A stretch of 64,000 bases of DNA from NCBI RefSeq assembly GCF_028737215.1, contig NZ_JAQZAM010000004.1:1-64000 (forward strand), written 5' to 3'. Every line of letters starts with the position of its first letter. The stretch's first letter is position 1. Under the pieces are notes generated by a model. That model had not been told where the DNA came from and did not search any database. It saw nothing but the letters and a program-made list of their open reading frames with translations. Position numbers and translations under genes: made by a program. Of this stretch, positions 11,004 through 20,112 are shown in pieces. This DNA is from Actinomycetospora chibensis. GTDB lineage: Bacteria > Actinomycetota > Actinomycetes > Mycobacteriales > Pseudonocardiaceae.

Positions 11004-12273
11004 GAAGGGGATGCGTCTCGTCGCCGCCGCGCGCGACGTCGGCTTCGTCAGCTTCGGTAGGTACGGGCAGTACGTCGTCACGATCGTGACAGTGCCGTTG
11101 ATCGCCCGGCTCCTGGGGCCCGAGGGACTCGGCCTGGTCGCGGTCGGGATGTCGTCCTACTTCATCGGATCTCTCCTGGTCGACCTGGGAATCACCCAGT
11201 TCCTCGCCGCGACGATCCCCGGCGGGGGTGTGCGCCAAATCCGAGGGAACTACCTCGCGATCCGCGCGAGCATCTTCGGAACGATCGTCGGAGCGCTGCT
11301 GCTCGGTCTCGTGCTCGGTGCGGGCCCGGTAGTGACCATGATCCTGCTCGGTCTGTCCGCCGGTGGGGCTTCGTCGATGTCGGAGGACTGGGTTCTCATC
11401 GGCCAAGGCCGCTTCGGCGCCTCGATGGCCTACCAAGGTGCCGGCCGGATCGCCTATCTGGTTCTGTTGATCGTTGTTCTCCCCCGCTACCCGCACGCTG
11501 CCGTCGCCCTGATCTGCCTGCTGCTCTCGTCGATCGTGACCGTTGGCCTCACCTGGCGGGACTCCCTCAAGAGATTCGGCCGGCCCGAGCGTCCACGCCA
11601 CGTTCTGATCATGATACGGAAAGGTATTCCCGTCCTCACTTCCCGCCTGCTGGTGTCCAGCTTCGGGCTCGGCTCCGCGACGATCTACTCGTCCGTGCTC
11701 GACGCCGCGTCGCTCGGACTGTTCTCCGCCGGTGACCGCCTACTGCGGGCGATCCAGGGACAGCTCGACGCCATCGGGTTGGCGTTGCTGCCGCGGATGG
11801 CGCGCGTCGGCGGAGCCGACCGGTTCTGGAAGCGCGCCGTCTTCTCGATGCTGGTCTGCGTCGGAATCGCATGTGTTGCCACCGCCACCGTGTGGGTGAC
11901 CGCGCCGACCCTCATCGGCGTGATGTTCGGTGACGGCTTCGCAGATGCCGTTCCTCTGCTGCGTGTGGAGGCATTCATCCTCCCCGCCACGGCGCTGACA
12001 TCGTTCGCCACGACGGCCGTGCTGCCGGTGCGCCAAGACACCACCGGAGTACTGATCGGAGCGGTCATCGGCACGTGCGTGGCGGCTGTGTGGTTCTACG
12101 TCGCGGTACGCACCCACTCGGTGTGGGCGCTCGCATACGGAACGCTGAGCTCGGAAGTCGCACTCGCGCTGTGGTACATCATCCGTATGCGAATCCTGAA
12201 AGTCCGCGACCGGAACGCGGGTCACGGTGAGACGGACAGAGTCGTCGCTGATGGGGAGGTCACCGTGCCATGA
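10990..12273 (+). CDS. Oligosaccharide flippase (Wzx-type, polysaccharide biosynthesis protein)
   Basis: A 427-residue polytopic membrane protein with about 12 predicted helices, starting MSEVRKGMRLVAAARDVGFV. The pattern ARLLGPEGLGLVAVG near the first helices is typical of the MOP/MATE-related Wzx/RfbX flippases, which turn undecaprenyl-linked repeat units across the membrane. It follows three cytoplasmic glycosyltransferases and precedes the polymerase gene, as expected. A start at 11011 (after AGGAAGGGG) is possible but the spacing is too short. The stop overlaps the next start as ATGA. Confidence 0.88.
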   Translation: MSEVRKGMRLVAAARDVGFVSFGRYGQYVVTIVTVPLIARLLGPEGLGLVAVGMSSYFIGSLLVDLGITQFLAATIPGGGVRQIRGNYLAIRASIFGTIVGALLLGLVLGAGPVVTMILLGLSAGGASSMSEDWVLIGQGRFGASMAYQGAGRIAYLVLLIVVLPRYPHAAVALICLLLSSIVTVGLTWRDSLKRFGRPERPRHVLIMIRKGIPVLTSRLLVSSFGLGSATIYSSVLDAASLGLFSAGDRLLRAIQGQLDAIGLALLPRMARVGGADRFWKRAVFSMLVCVGIACVATATVWVTAPTLIGVMFGDGFADAVPLLRVEAFILPATALTSFATTAVLPVRQDTTGVLIGAVIGTCVAAVWFYVAVRTHSVWALAYGTLSSEVALALWYIIRMRILKVRDRNAGHGETDRVVADGEVTVP

Positions 12274-13274
12274 GGATCCTGTTCCTCGGTGACGACTGGA
12301 TCGGCAGCAACGCCACGTCGCTGGCCGACGGTTTCCGTCGCGCCGGCCACGACGTGGTCGTCGTCGACACCACGGCGGTGTCGCACCCGGCGCGGCTGTC
12401 GTACCCGTGGATCTATTCCAAGCTCGCCGGGCGCCGCGCCCCGTGGCACGTGGAGCGAATCCACCGTCGGATCGAGCGCGTCGCGACCGAATTCCGTCCG
12501 GACCTGCTCTTCGGATTCAAGACTGTTCACCTCGACCAGTCACGACTCCTCGCGACCCCGGCCGCGCTGCACGTGCACTACAGCCCCGACGACGCGTCGA
12601 ATCCCTACAACACCTCGCCCGGATATCTCGAGTTCGAGCGGGAATGGGACCTCGTGGTGACGACCAAGCAACACAATGTGGCGGAGCTCCTCGCGCGCGG
12701 CGCGCGCGAGGTGAAGTTCGTCCTCAGCGCCTACGACCCGGCGTGGCACCATCCGCGTGCCCGCCGGGGCTCGACTCGCTACCTGGTCGGCTTCATCGGG
12801 GCCTGCCGACCCGATCGCCGCGGCAGGATCGTCGCCCTGGGCCACGAGTACGGCCACGGAGTGCTCGTGCGGGGTCCGGGATGGCGGCGCATCCCGGAGC
12901 TCCGGACGACGCGTGCGACGGTGGCCGGCCCGGCCTACGGCGCGGCGTTCTCGTCCGCGGTGGCGTCGGTGACGGCGAATCTGGTGCTCCTCAACTCGGA
13001 CAACCGGGACACACACACCTGCCGGACGTTCGAAGTGCCGGCCGCTGGCGGACTCTTCGTCGGCGAGCGGACGGACGAGCACGCGGCGCTGCTCGACGAC
13101 GGCACGGAATGTCTTCTGTTCTCCGACGACGACGAGCTCTACGAGCTCCTGCGCTGGTGTGACGATCATCCGGACCTGGTCCGGAAGGTCGCCGACGCGG
13201 GACGAGAACGCATCACGAGCGGGCGCCACGGATACGTTGATCGTGCTCGAGAAATCGTCGACGCCCTGACGTAG
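12270..13274 (+). CDS. CgeB-like glycosyltransferase
   Basis: A 334-residue protein starting MRILFLGDDWIGSNATSLADG. The pattern of an N-terminal half with PDLLFGFKTVHLD and VHYSPDDASNPYN and a C-terminal half with CRTFEVPAAGGLFVGERTDEH and a closing LLRWCDDHPDLVRKVADAGRER fits the CgeB/DUF3880 glycosyltransferase group related to GT4. The E-x7-E region is less clear than in the three preceding enzymes. Its ATG overlaps the flippase stop as ATGA. Probable role: one more transfer onto the repeat unit. The family is assigned from motif pattern only. Confidence 0.8.
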   Translation: MRILFLGDDWIGSNATSLADGFRRAGHDVVVVDTTAVSHPARLSYPWIYSKLAGRRAPWHVERIHRRIERVATEFRPDLLFGFKTVHLDQSRLLATPAALHVHYSPDDASNPYNTSPGYLEFEREWDLVVTTKQHNVAELLARGAREVKFVLSAYDPAWHHPRARRGSTRYLVGFIGACRPDRRGRIVALGHEYGHGVLVRGPGWRRIPELRTTRATVAGPAYGAAFSSAVASVTANLVLLNSDNRDTHTCRTFEVPAAGGLFVGERTDEHAALLDDGTECLLFSDDDELYELLRWCDDHPDLVRKVADAGRERITSGRHGYVDRAREIVDALT

Positions 13275-13312
13275 GAACTGGCCGTTAGGTCGATCAGGAG
13301 AAGGGAGGAACC

Positions 13313-16183
13313 ATGCTCGGGGCCGCTGGGATTCCGTTGGCGCTGATCGCGGCGGCGCTGACCACGACGATGCTCGCCGCGCTGCGCACTCGTGGTGTCG
13401 TGCCCATCTTCCTCCTCACGCAGGTGGTGTTCTGGAGCCTCTCGTACCTCGCGCGACCCCTGGTCCTGCTGTGGGCGCAGCCTCAGCCTCGATTCGCGGA
13501 CCCCGTGGCCGACCCCCGTCTGGCCGAGATCGGCTACGACCACGCGATCGCCGAGGTCCTGCAGCCCGTCGTGCTCGGTCTATGGGTGAACGCCCTTCTC
13601 GTGCTCGGGTACGCGGTCTGGAGCCGCAGCCGAACCGCCGCGACGACGGTGCGCAGCACCAACCCCGATCTCGTCGCGACATTGACGGCGGTGTACGTCA
13701 TCGGCTTGCTGGGCCGAGCCGCGGCCTACGTGAACGGCTCCGCAGGCTCGGCAGGTCAGCTCCGCAGTCAGAACGCCGTCCTCAGCCTCGTCGCGGCGCT
13801 CGCGGCCCTGGGCGCCGTCGGGCTGATCATCTTCTTCCGCCCGCCGGACCGCAGGCTGTCGATGCTGACGGTCGGAGGGCTGATCTGCGTCGAACTCCTC
13901 TGGAGCGCCGCGGCCGAATCGAAGACCCCGATCATCAGCGCCACCCTGGCGGTCGCGGTGCGCTTCGGGTTCGCCGGGTGGACCCGGCGGCGGTCGGCCA
14001 TCGTCCTCGCCCTCGCGGCCGTCGGTTTCGGCGCGTTCGGCTGGCTCCAGGGACTCAAGGAGTCCGCTGCGACGACGTACGCCTCGACGGTCGTCGATGC
14101 GGGGTATCCGGTGGCGATCCAGCCCTTCCTGCCCATCCTGCGTCGGTTCGATCTGCTGGCGGCCGCCACCGACGGCTACTACCTGGGTGGGCGCGCGTGG
14201 CTCTCGCCCGGGGAGGTCCTCGTCCACGGGCTGGAGAGCTTGGTGCCGGCCCAACTGCTCGGCAGTGAGAAGTTCCAGGCCGGGGTCAGCTGGGCCAGGG
14301 AGGTGCGTGGGGCCTCGGTGGACATGGCCAAGATCTCGGTATCACTCGCCGAGGGCAACATCAACGAGGGCTACGTCCTCGGTGGCTATGTCGGTGTGGT
14401 CGTGGACGTGCTGTTCACGTTCGTGCTGCTGCTCCTCGCGGTGCGGGCGCTGCGCTCACGGAGCACCGTCCTCACCGTGCTCGGGCTGGCCGTCACCGCC
14501 TCACCCGTGTTGTTCGAGCGCGGAATCCTGGGGAGCACGGAGCTCCTCGGCAAGGTCCTCCAGCTCGTCGTCGTCGTCTGGATCGTGGACCTCGTGGTCC
14601 GGGAGTTCCGGAAGCGGCCGGTGGATCCCGTCGGCGCCATCCCTCGACGTCACGACATCGGGGCGTGGGCCGGAACCCGAGCGAAAGGCTTAGCGATGCC
14701 TCTGACCAAGTTCCTCCTCGTGCTCCGCCGGCGATGGCTGACCATCGCGGCGACGACGTTGGTGTGCCTGGCTGCCGCGGCGGTGTACGCCTCGACCATC
14801 CCGACCCAGTACACGGCGACGACCCGCCTCTACGTGTCGATGGCGACCGGGACGTCGGTGAGCGATGCGTACGAAGGCGGGATGGCTGCGGAACAGCGGG
14901 TCCCGTCGTACGCCCGGGTCGCGAGCGGCGCCACCGTGGCGGAGTGGGTGATCCGCGATCTCGGCCTGCGTACCATGTCACCTGCTGAGCTCGAGGAGAA
15001 GATCTCCGTCGACTACCCGCCGGCCACGACGCTCCTCGACATCTCCGTCACCGACGCCAGCCCCGAGCGCGCGCAGCTGCTGGCCGACGGCGTGGCAGCA
15101 CAGTTCCGGAAGCTCGTCGGCCAGATGGAGACGACGGTCCGGGGGGCCGCGCCGGCCGCTCAGGCCAGTGTGGTCGCACCGGCGGCCGTCCCCACGCAGC
15201 CCACTGCTCCGCACACCTCGCGGTTGCTCCTGATCGGCGTGCTCGGAGGTCTGGCGCTGGGCTGCCTCGCGGCCTTCGTGCGGGATCGTCTCGATGGCCG
15301 GGTGCGCACACGCGAGCGACTCGCCGAGCTCCTGCCGGTACCCGTTCTCGTCACCATCCCCGGCGTCGAGCCGACGGCCACGAAGGCGTTTGCGCTCCTG
15401 CGCGCGCGGCTGAAGTCCGCAGGCGGCGGTCTCGTCCCGCGTACCTTGCTGGTCACCAGCTTCTCCGAACAGTCGACCCCGAGCGTTGCCGTCCGATTCT
15501 CTCAGGCACTGGGCGCCTCGGGCCGTCGGGTGGCGCTGGTCGACGCCGACACCTCCGGGGACGGAATCTCCGCCTGCATGGACATGGCTTCGGCGCCCGG
15601 GCTGGCGGACTGGTTGCGGGCACCGCAACTGTCCCTGGACGAGCTGGTGCAGACGTCGGTCGACGGGGTCGGCGTGGTGCCGCTCGGCGCTGTCGACGAG
15701 CGGACCGGCGATCTGGTGGACTCAGAGCGCTTCGCTGAGCTCCTCCTCACCCTCCGGACGAGGTTCGACCACGTCGTGGTCGCCACCGCGCCGGCGGCGG
15801 TCGAACCCGCCGCTCTTGCCGTCTCTGCGGGCTGTGACGGCGTTCTGGCCGTGGTCGAACTGGGCTCGACCACGGGGGAGCAGGTACGCGCGGCGGCGGC
15901 GAGCCTCGACGGGTCCGGCTCGGCACTGATCGGCGCGGTCGCGCTCGGCGCTCCCGCGCGACGGGCCACGCTCCGGAGCAGGAAGTCGCTCGCGGCGCTC
16001 CTGCGGCGCGTGGGCGGGTGGATCGACAGGCGACGTGGGCGGCGGATCGACGAGCGGCGGACCGACGAGCAGCGGATCGACGAGCAACGGATCGACGAGC
16101 AGCCGATCGACGAGCAGCCCCCGGCTCCTGCGTCGAGCTCGCCGCGGAGCCCCGTCACCGTCTCCTCGACATCGTCGAACTGA
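13313..16183 (+). CDS. Wzy-like polymerase fused to Wzz/CpsD-like co-polymerase
   Basis: One uninterrupted 956-codon frame with two parts. Residues 1-455 form a polytopic protein of about 10-12 helices with a large loop, as in O-antigen/EPS polymerases. Residues 462-956 begin MPLTKFLLVLRRRWLTI and form a Wzz-type chain-length protein with two helices (about 476-490 and 635-655), a periplasmic domain, then a CpsD-like P-loop domain. That P-loop is degenerate: TSFSEQSTPSVAV replaces the usual PGEGKS, although VDADTSGD remains. The tail is a charged IDEQ repeat instead of a tyrosine cluster. The internal ATG at 14696 has its own GAAAGG 7 nt upstream, so a separate Wzz product could also be made. 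AAGGGAGG precedes the first ATG. Confidence 0.85.
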   Translation: MLGAAGIPLALIAAALTTTMLAALRTRGVVPIFLLTQVVFWSLSYLARPLVLLWAQPQPRFADPVADPRLAEIGYDHAIAEVLQPVVLGLWVNALLVLGYAVWSRSRTAATTVRSTNPDLVATLTAVYVIGLLGRAAAYVNGSAGSAGQLRSQNAVLSLVAALAALGAVGLIIFFRPPDRRLSMLTVGGLICVELLWSAAAESKTPIISATLAVAVRFGFAGWTRRRSAIVLALAAVGFGAFGWLQGLKESAATTYASTVVDAGYPVAIQPFLPILRRFDLLAAATDGYYLGGRAWLSPGEVLVHGLESLVPAQLLGSEKFQAGVSWAREVRGASVDMAKISVSLAEGNINEGYVLGGYVGVVVDVLFTFVLLLLAVRALRSRSTVLTVLGLAVTASPVLFERGILGSTELLGKVLQLVVVVWIVDLVVREFRKRPVDPVGAIPRRHDIGAWAGTRAKGLAMPLTKFLLVLRRRWLTIAATTLVCLAAAAVYASTIPTQYTATTRLYVSMATGTSVSDAYEGGMAAEQRVPSYARVASGATVAEWVIRDLGLRTMSPAELEEKISVDYPPATTLLDISVTDASPERAQLLADGVAAQFRKLVGQMETTVRGAAPAAQASVVAPAAVPTQPTAPHTSRLLLIGVLGGLALGCLAAFVRDRLDGRVRTRERLAELLPVPVLVTIPGVEPTATKAFALLRARLKSAGGGLVPRTLLVTSFSEQSTPSVAVRFSQALGASGRRVALVDADTSGDGISACMDMASAPGLADWLRAPQLSLDELVQTSVDGVGVVPLGAVDERTGDLVDSERFAELLLTLRTRFDHVVVATAPAAVEPAALAVSAGCDGVLAVVELGSTTGEQVRAAAASLDGSGSALIGAVALGAPARRATLRSRKSLAALLRRVGGWIDRRRGRRIDERRTDEQRIDEQRIDEQPIDEQPPAPASSSPRSPVTVSSTSSN
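16043..16117 (+). repeat. Five 15-bp tandem repeats in the co-polymerase C-terminus
   Basis: Five consecutive 15-bp units based on CGGATCGACGAGCAG encode (R/P)-(I/T)-D-E-(Q/R). Units lie at 16043, 16058, 16073, 16088 and 16103. The tail follows the P-loop domain where a tyrosine-rich cluster would be in a BY-kinase. Confidence 0.9.
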
Positions 16184-17538
16184 TGTCCGACGAAGGTCTG
16201 ACCCGGCGTTCGTTGATGGCCGCCTCGTTCGGTGCTGCCGCGCTACCGCTTGCTGCGTGCGCGTCTCCGCCACACGAGACCCGGATCGGGTACACCGCAG
16301 CGCGACAGGAAGCGGACGGTCGTGCGGCTCGCAATGTCCGGGACTTCGGCGCCGTCGGCGACGGCACCGCCGACGATACCGACGCGATCGCGCGAGCGGC
16401 CGCCGGCGGCGGACCTGCCATCCTGTACCTCCCCGCCGGGCAGTACCGCGTCACGGCGTGGCCGGAGCTGCCCAACTTCTCGACGGTCGTGGGAGACGGC
16501 GGCGACGTCAGTACCGTCGTCCACACCGGCGACGGGACGCTGATCAACCTGCGAGGCAAGCAACGAGTGAGCTTCACCCGCCTCGGCGTCTATGTGATCC
16601 GCCCGAAGGCCTCGGCGGTATCGCTGTCGGGTTCGTTCCGTTGCTCGTTCGACTCGGTCGTGCTACGCGGAGATCATCTCAGCGACAACTACCCACAGTT
16701 CTTGGAACAACGCGGCGTCATCCTCGACGAGAACACCGGCGGCACCGCCTTCGTCAACTGCGACATCAACAACTTCGGCGTGGGGATCGTCACCTCCTGC
16801 ATCCAGAACTATCTCACCTCCTCGAAACTCACGAACAACTACGTCGGGGTTCTCGGTACCGGCAACGATCACAACGCCGGGCTCGCGCTGGCGAACGTGG
16901 AGTTCGTCTCCGACGTCGACCCGAAGACGACCAACCAGCACATCCGTGTCGATGGTGCCGCGAACGATTGGTGGCTCACGAACGTCTGGTTCGAGGGCGC
17001 GGACATCGCTGTCTCGGTCGGCGACCTCGGTCGCGGCGGCCCCGCGCAGTTCGGCATGGTCAACTGCAAGGTCGCTGCCCGCAGCGTATGCGTCGACCTG
17101 GTCTACTGTCGCCAGCCCTACCTCGCCGACGTCCAGTTCGGCCGGGACCTGGACCAGCCCCCGGCCGAGCTGCGGATCGATCCCGGTGGGTGTCCCGAGG
17201 GTACGGCCGTGAACCTGATCTCCATGGTGTCCCAGGACCTCGATCCACGGTCGTTTCCGGCGGGGTGGAACGTGACCGGTCGGGGGATCCGCTCCGGGGG
17301 CGCCTTCGTTGCGCCGCTCGTCACCCGGGCATGGTCGCCCGGAACCGATCTGCTGCAGGCCCAGGCGTCCGACGGCTCTCCGCTGTCCGCGATCCTCCCG
17401 AGCGGCGCCTGGCTCTCCGACCGGGCGGACGGCGGCGTGATCCTCAAAGACCCGGCGGGTCAGTACTGGCGGCTGTCGGTCTCGACCGAGGGACGCGTGG
17501 AGACCACCCCGCTGGGGGGACGACGACCACCGGCGTGA
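16183..17538 (+). CDS. Tat-exported lipoprotein with pectate-lyase-like beta-helix
   Basis: A 451-residue protein. Residues 7-26 read LTRRSLMAASFGAAALPLAA then Cys26, combining a twin-arginine signal with a lipobox, so it is probably exported folded and anchored outside the membrane. From about residue 50 it has VRDFGAVGDGTADDTDAI, the N-terminal signature of the pectate lyase 3 / right-handed beta-helix family, followed by repeated Asn/Val-rich rungs. Likely acts on, or binds, the polymer made by this operon. The start overlaps the preceding stop (TGATG). A frame opening at 16018 is an extension into the repeat tail of the previous gene. Confidence 0.87.
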   Translation: MSDEGLTRRSLMAASFGAAALPLAACASPPHETRIGYTAARQEADGRAARNVRDFGAVGDGTADDTDAIARAAAGGGPAILYLPAGQYRVTAWPELPNFSTVVGDGGDVSTVVHTGDGTLINLRGKQRVSFTRLGVYVIRPKASAVSLSGSFRCSFDSVVLRGDHLSDNYPQFLEQRGVILDENTGGTAFVNCDINNFGVGIVTSCIQNYLTSSKLTNNYVGVLGTGNDHNAGLALANVEFVSDVDPKTTNQHIRVDGAANDWWLTNVWFEGADIAVSVGDLGRGGPAQFGMVNCKVAARSVCVDLVYCRQPYLADVQFGRDLDQPPAELRIDPGGCPEGTAVNLISMVSQDLDPRSFPAGWNVTGRGIRSGGAFVAPLVTRAWSPGTDLLQAQASDGSPLSAILPSGAWLSDRADGGVILKDPAGQYWRLSVSTEGRVETTPLGGRRPPA

Positions 17539-17563
17539 AGCGCGGTGGCGAACCTGTGGGAGA

Positions 17564-18958
17564 TCACCCGGGAGATATGGGCGACCGTCCGGACGTCGTC
17601 TCCGCCCCGGAGTCGACCGCAGCGTCAATGATCGTGGCGGCCTGTTCGAAGGCCGCCCTGCTCGCATCGATCTGGCACGCCGCGGCCTCGAGCAACGGAG
17701 CCCGTAGATCGGGAGCCTGCGTCCACAGCCGGGAGATCGAGCCGCGCAAGCGGTCCTCGACGTCATCACTGTCCAACCTGACCAACTCCAGGCCGGTGCC
17801 GAACATGGTCGCCAGTCCCTCGAACTTGTCGTCGTAGTACCGCGAGCTGGACAGGCCCACCACCGGAATGCCCTGTGCCAGGGCGAAGACCGCGACGTGG
17901 TAGGCGCCGCTGACCACGATTCGGCACCGACCGACCTGGCGAGCCAGGGCCCATGGGCTCGCGAACCTACCCAGGGGCGGGGTCGCCGCGGGCGAGTGTT
18001 CGATCAACGGCAACGTGGAACGACGGTCCTCTGCCGCGTGCTCGGACACGATCAGCGGGATGAGGTCGGCGCTGCGCTCGGCGGCCTCGGCGCGCAGGAC
18101 CCTGCCGAGGGTCGTTCGGGTTCCGTCGGTCACCGGCGAGTACTCGGCCACCCGAAGACACGTGCCGATGGCGCTCCCTCGGTGCGCGTTCCTGGTGGCG
18201 TAGCTGAGCTCGATCGCGTCGTCCCCGGTGACCACCACCCGGTCGGCCGGAACACCGAGGGAGCGCAGCAGCTCAGGTCCGCGCACGCCTTCCCGCAGGG
18301 CGATCAGGTCGACTCTCGGCAGGACCCGCTCGGCGTGGCGCAGCAGTTCCTCGTCACGCAACGGCCCTATCCCGTGCCCGACCATCGCGGTGGGAATCCC
18401 GTGCTCGGTCGCATACTCGAGCAGGTCGAGCGTGCGCTCGGTCTGGGCGCGGTCCACGTCGGTCAGGTAGCCGCCCCCGATCGCGATCACCACGTCGGTG
18501 TCACCGAGCGCATTCGGCAACCGTCCGCCCTCGCGATGGAGGCTCCGGCGGTTCACGCCTGTTGCCTCGCTCGCGCGGTCGTCGCTCGGGTGCCTGCGGC
18601 GTAGCCGCATCGCGATCCTGCGCGGCAGCGCCCGCGCGGCATCCAGACCATTCAGCAGCGGGCCGGTCGCCGCTGGGCCCCACCGCCCGGTCACCCTCGC
18701 TCGGGGAGACCGCCGCGGCCAATCGCCGCCCCGCTGACAGAAGATGGGCTCGACCGTGGGCTCGTACGCCGTCAACAGTGCCGGCGCAGAGGTGAGAACT
18801 CCGATCCGCCCGTCGGGCCACCGCCCGGCGATGCGGCGCACCATGACGGCCAGCATCGCGAGGTCGCCCTTGTTGTTGAGCCAGTACTCACCGTTCTCGA
18901 CGAGCACACGCAGTGGGCCTCCAGCGGGTGGGGAGACCGAGGTCGGACGGTTGTTCAT
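17564..18958 (-). CDS. Polysaccharide pyruvyl transferase family protein
   Basis: A 464-residue cytoplasmic protein of the WcaK/PssK family, which adds ketal pyruvate from phosphoenolpyruvate to polysaccharide sugars. Supporting segments are LVENGEYWLNNKGDLAML near the N-terminus, VVIAIGGGYLTDVD, HGIGPLRDEELLRHAERVL, ALREGVRGPELLRSLGVP and the late SGAYHVAVFALAQGIPVV, which corresponds to the conserved S-x-R/Y-H-x2-x-A block. It is convergent with the exopolysaccharide operon (25-bp gap) and 9 bp downstream of a GT2 gene. Pyruvylation would give the polymer negative charge. Confidence 0.88.
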   Translation of the reverse strand: MNNRPTSVSPPAGGPLRVLVENGEYWLNNKGDLAMLAVMVRRIAGRWPDGRIGVLTSAPALLTAYEPTVEPIFCQRGGDWPRRSPRARVTGRWGPAATGPLLNGLDAARALPRRIAMRLRRRHPSDDRASEATGVNRRSLHREGGRLPNALGDTDVVIAIGGGYLTDVDRAQTERTLDLLEYATEHGIPTAMVGHGIGPLRDEELLRHAERVLPRVDLIALREGVRGPELLRSLGVPADRVVVTGDDAIELSYATRNAHRGSAIGTCLRVAEYSPVTDGTRTTLGRVLRAEAAERSADLIPLIVSEHAAEDRRSTLPLIEHSPAATPPLGRFASPWALARQVGRCRIVVSGAYHVAVFALAQGIPVVGLSSSRYYDDKFEGLATMFGTGLELVRLDSDDVEDRLRGSISRLWTQAPDLRAPLLEAAACQIDASRAAFEQAATIIDAAVDSGAETTSGRSPISPG

Positions 18959-18967
18959 GTCCTTCTC

Positions 18968-19846
18968 TCAGAGTGCCACTTCACGGGCGAGACCGGACGG
19001 AGCCGATGACGGGTCAGGCCGACGACCCACGACGGCGCGGGACCGCACCCACAACCGCCCGAGGCCGGCCCGGACCAGGCGCAGGTCACCCAGGATGACG
19101 TCGACCCGAGACACGAGCTCCGGATATTCCCGCGAGATGCGGTGATGAAAGTGGAACATGTCGGACAGCTTGCTGAGACTCGAGGTCTGGCTGCACAGAT
19201 TGAAACTCGAGGAACGCCACGCCGCAGTGCGCTCCGGCATACCGAAGAAGCTGCCGAACGCCGCGACCCGCGCGAACAGGTCCACGTCCATGGGAAACAC
19301 GAGGTCGCCGCGGAACCCGCCGGCGCGGTCGAAGTGCTCTCGACGGAACATCGAGGCGGCCGTGGGTCCGAAATCGGCGGGGCCGCGTCGGACGACGGTC
19401 CGTACGAGCGCCCGCGGCGGGTGCAGTCCGATCAGTCCAGGGATCCCGAGCCCGGCCTCCTTCATCGCACCGCCCTCGTCGATGACGTCGAACCGTGACG
19501 AGACGAGGGCGATCGCCGGATCCTTCATGATCTCGCGCTGCGCAGCGATCGATCCGGGCGTCAGCACGTCGTCGGCGCAGACGATCTTCACCAGGTGCCC
19601 GGTCGACAACTCCACGACCCTGTTCCAGTTCTGCCCGATCGGCAGCACCTCGTCGTTGCGGAAGACCCGCATCCTGTCGTCACCGAACGAGCGTGCGATG
19701 GCGCCGGTGCCATCCTCGCTGGCGTTGTCGAGCACGACCAGTTCGAAATCCAGATCCGTGTCGAGGATGGAGCGGAGCGTCGCGTCGAGTGTGCGCGCGC
19801 CGTTGTACGCGGGCACGCAGACGGAGACCGTGGGTTCCGTTGACAT
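18968..19846 (-). CDS. GT2 family glycosyltransferase
   Basis: A 292-residue GT-A fold enzyme. It starts MSTEPTVSVCVPAYNGARTL, followed by LVVLDNASEDGTGAIA and CADDVLTPGSI, which holds the D-x-D-like nucleotide-sugar/metal motif. No membrane helices are present. It is transcribed with the pyruvyltransferase and so probably contributes to the same polymer as the plus-strand operon. The upstream gap to the response regulator gene is 266 bp and could hold a promoter. Confidence 0.9.
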   Translation of the reverse strand: MSTEPTVSVCVPAYNGARTLDATLRSILDTDLDFELVVLDNASEDGTGAIARSFGDDRMRVFRNDEVLPIGQNWNRVVELSTGHLVKIVCADDVLTPGSIAAQREIMKDPAIALVSSRFDVIDEGGAMKEAGLGIPGLIGLHPPRALVRTVVRRGPADFGPTAASMFRREHFDRAGGFRGDLVFPMDVDLFARVAAFGSFFGMPERTAAWRSSSFNLCSQTSSLSKLSDMFHFHHRISREYPELVSRVDVILGDLRLVRAGLGRLWVRSRAVVGRRPDPSSAPSGLAREVAL

Positions 19847-20112
19847 CAGTACCGCCTGCGACGAGGGCCGAGGGCCACCATCGGCGTCGAGAGATCGGAG
19901 GCGCCGTCACGCACTCCCACTCGACGTCGCCGAGCGCCTGACCGGCGGGTGGTCGCGGCCGGCCGGTTGAGTAACGGCACCCGACGCCCCGCTTTCATCA
20001 TCTGAGCTTTCATCACCTGGCAGTACCACACGAGCCGCGTGGAAACGGCGTGCTCGTCTTGCCAAGTAGATTCGCGCGTTCGCACTGTGCGCGCATCGTC
20101 AAGGCTGATGAC

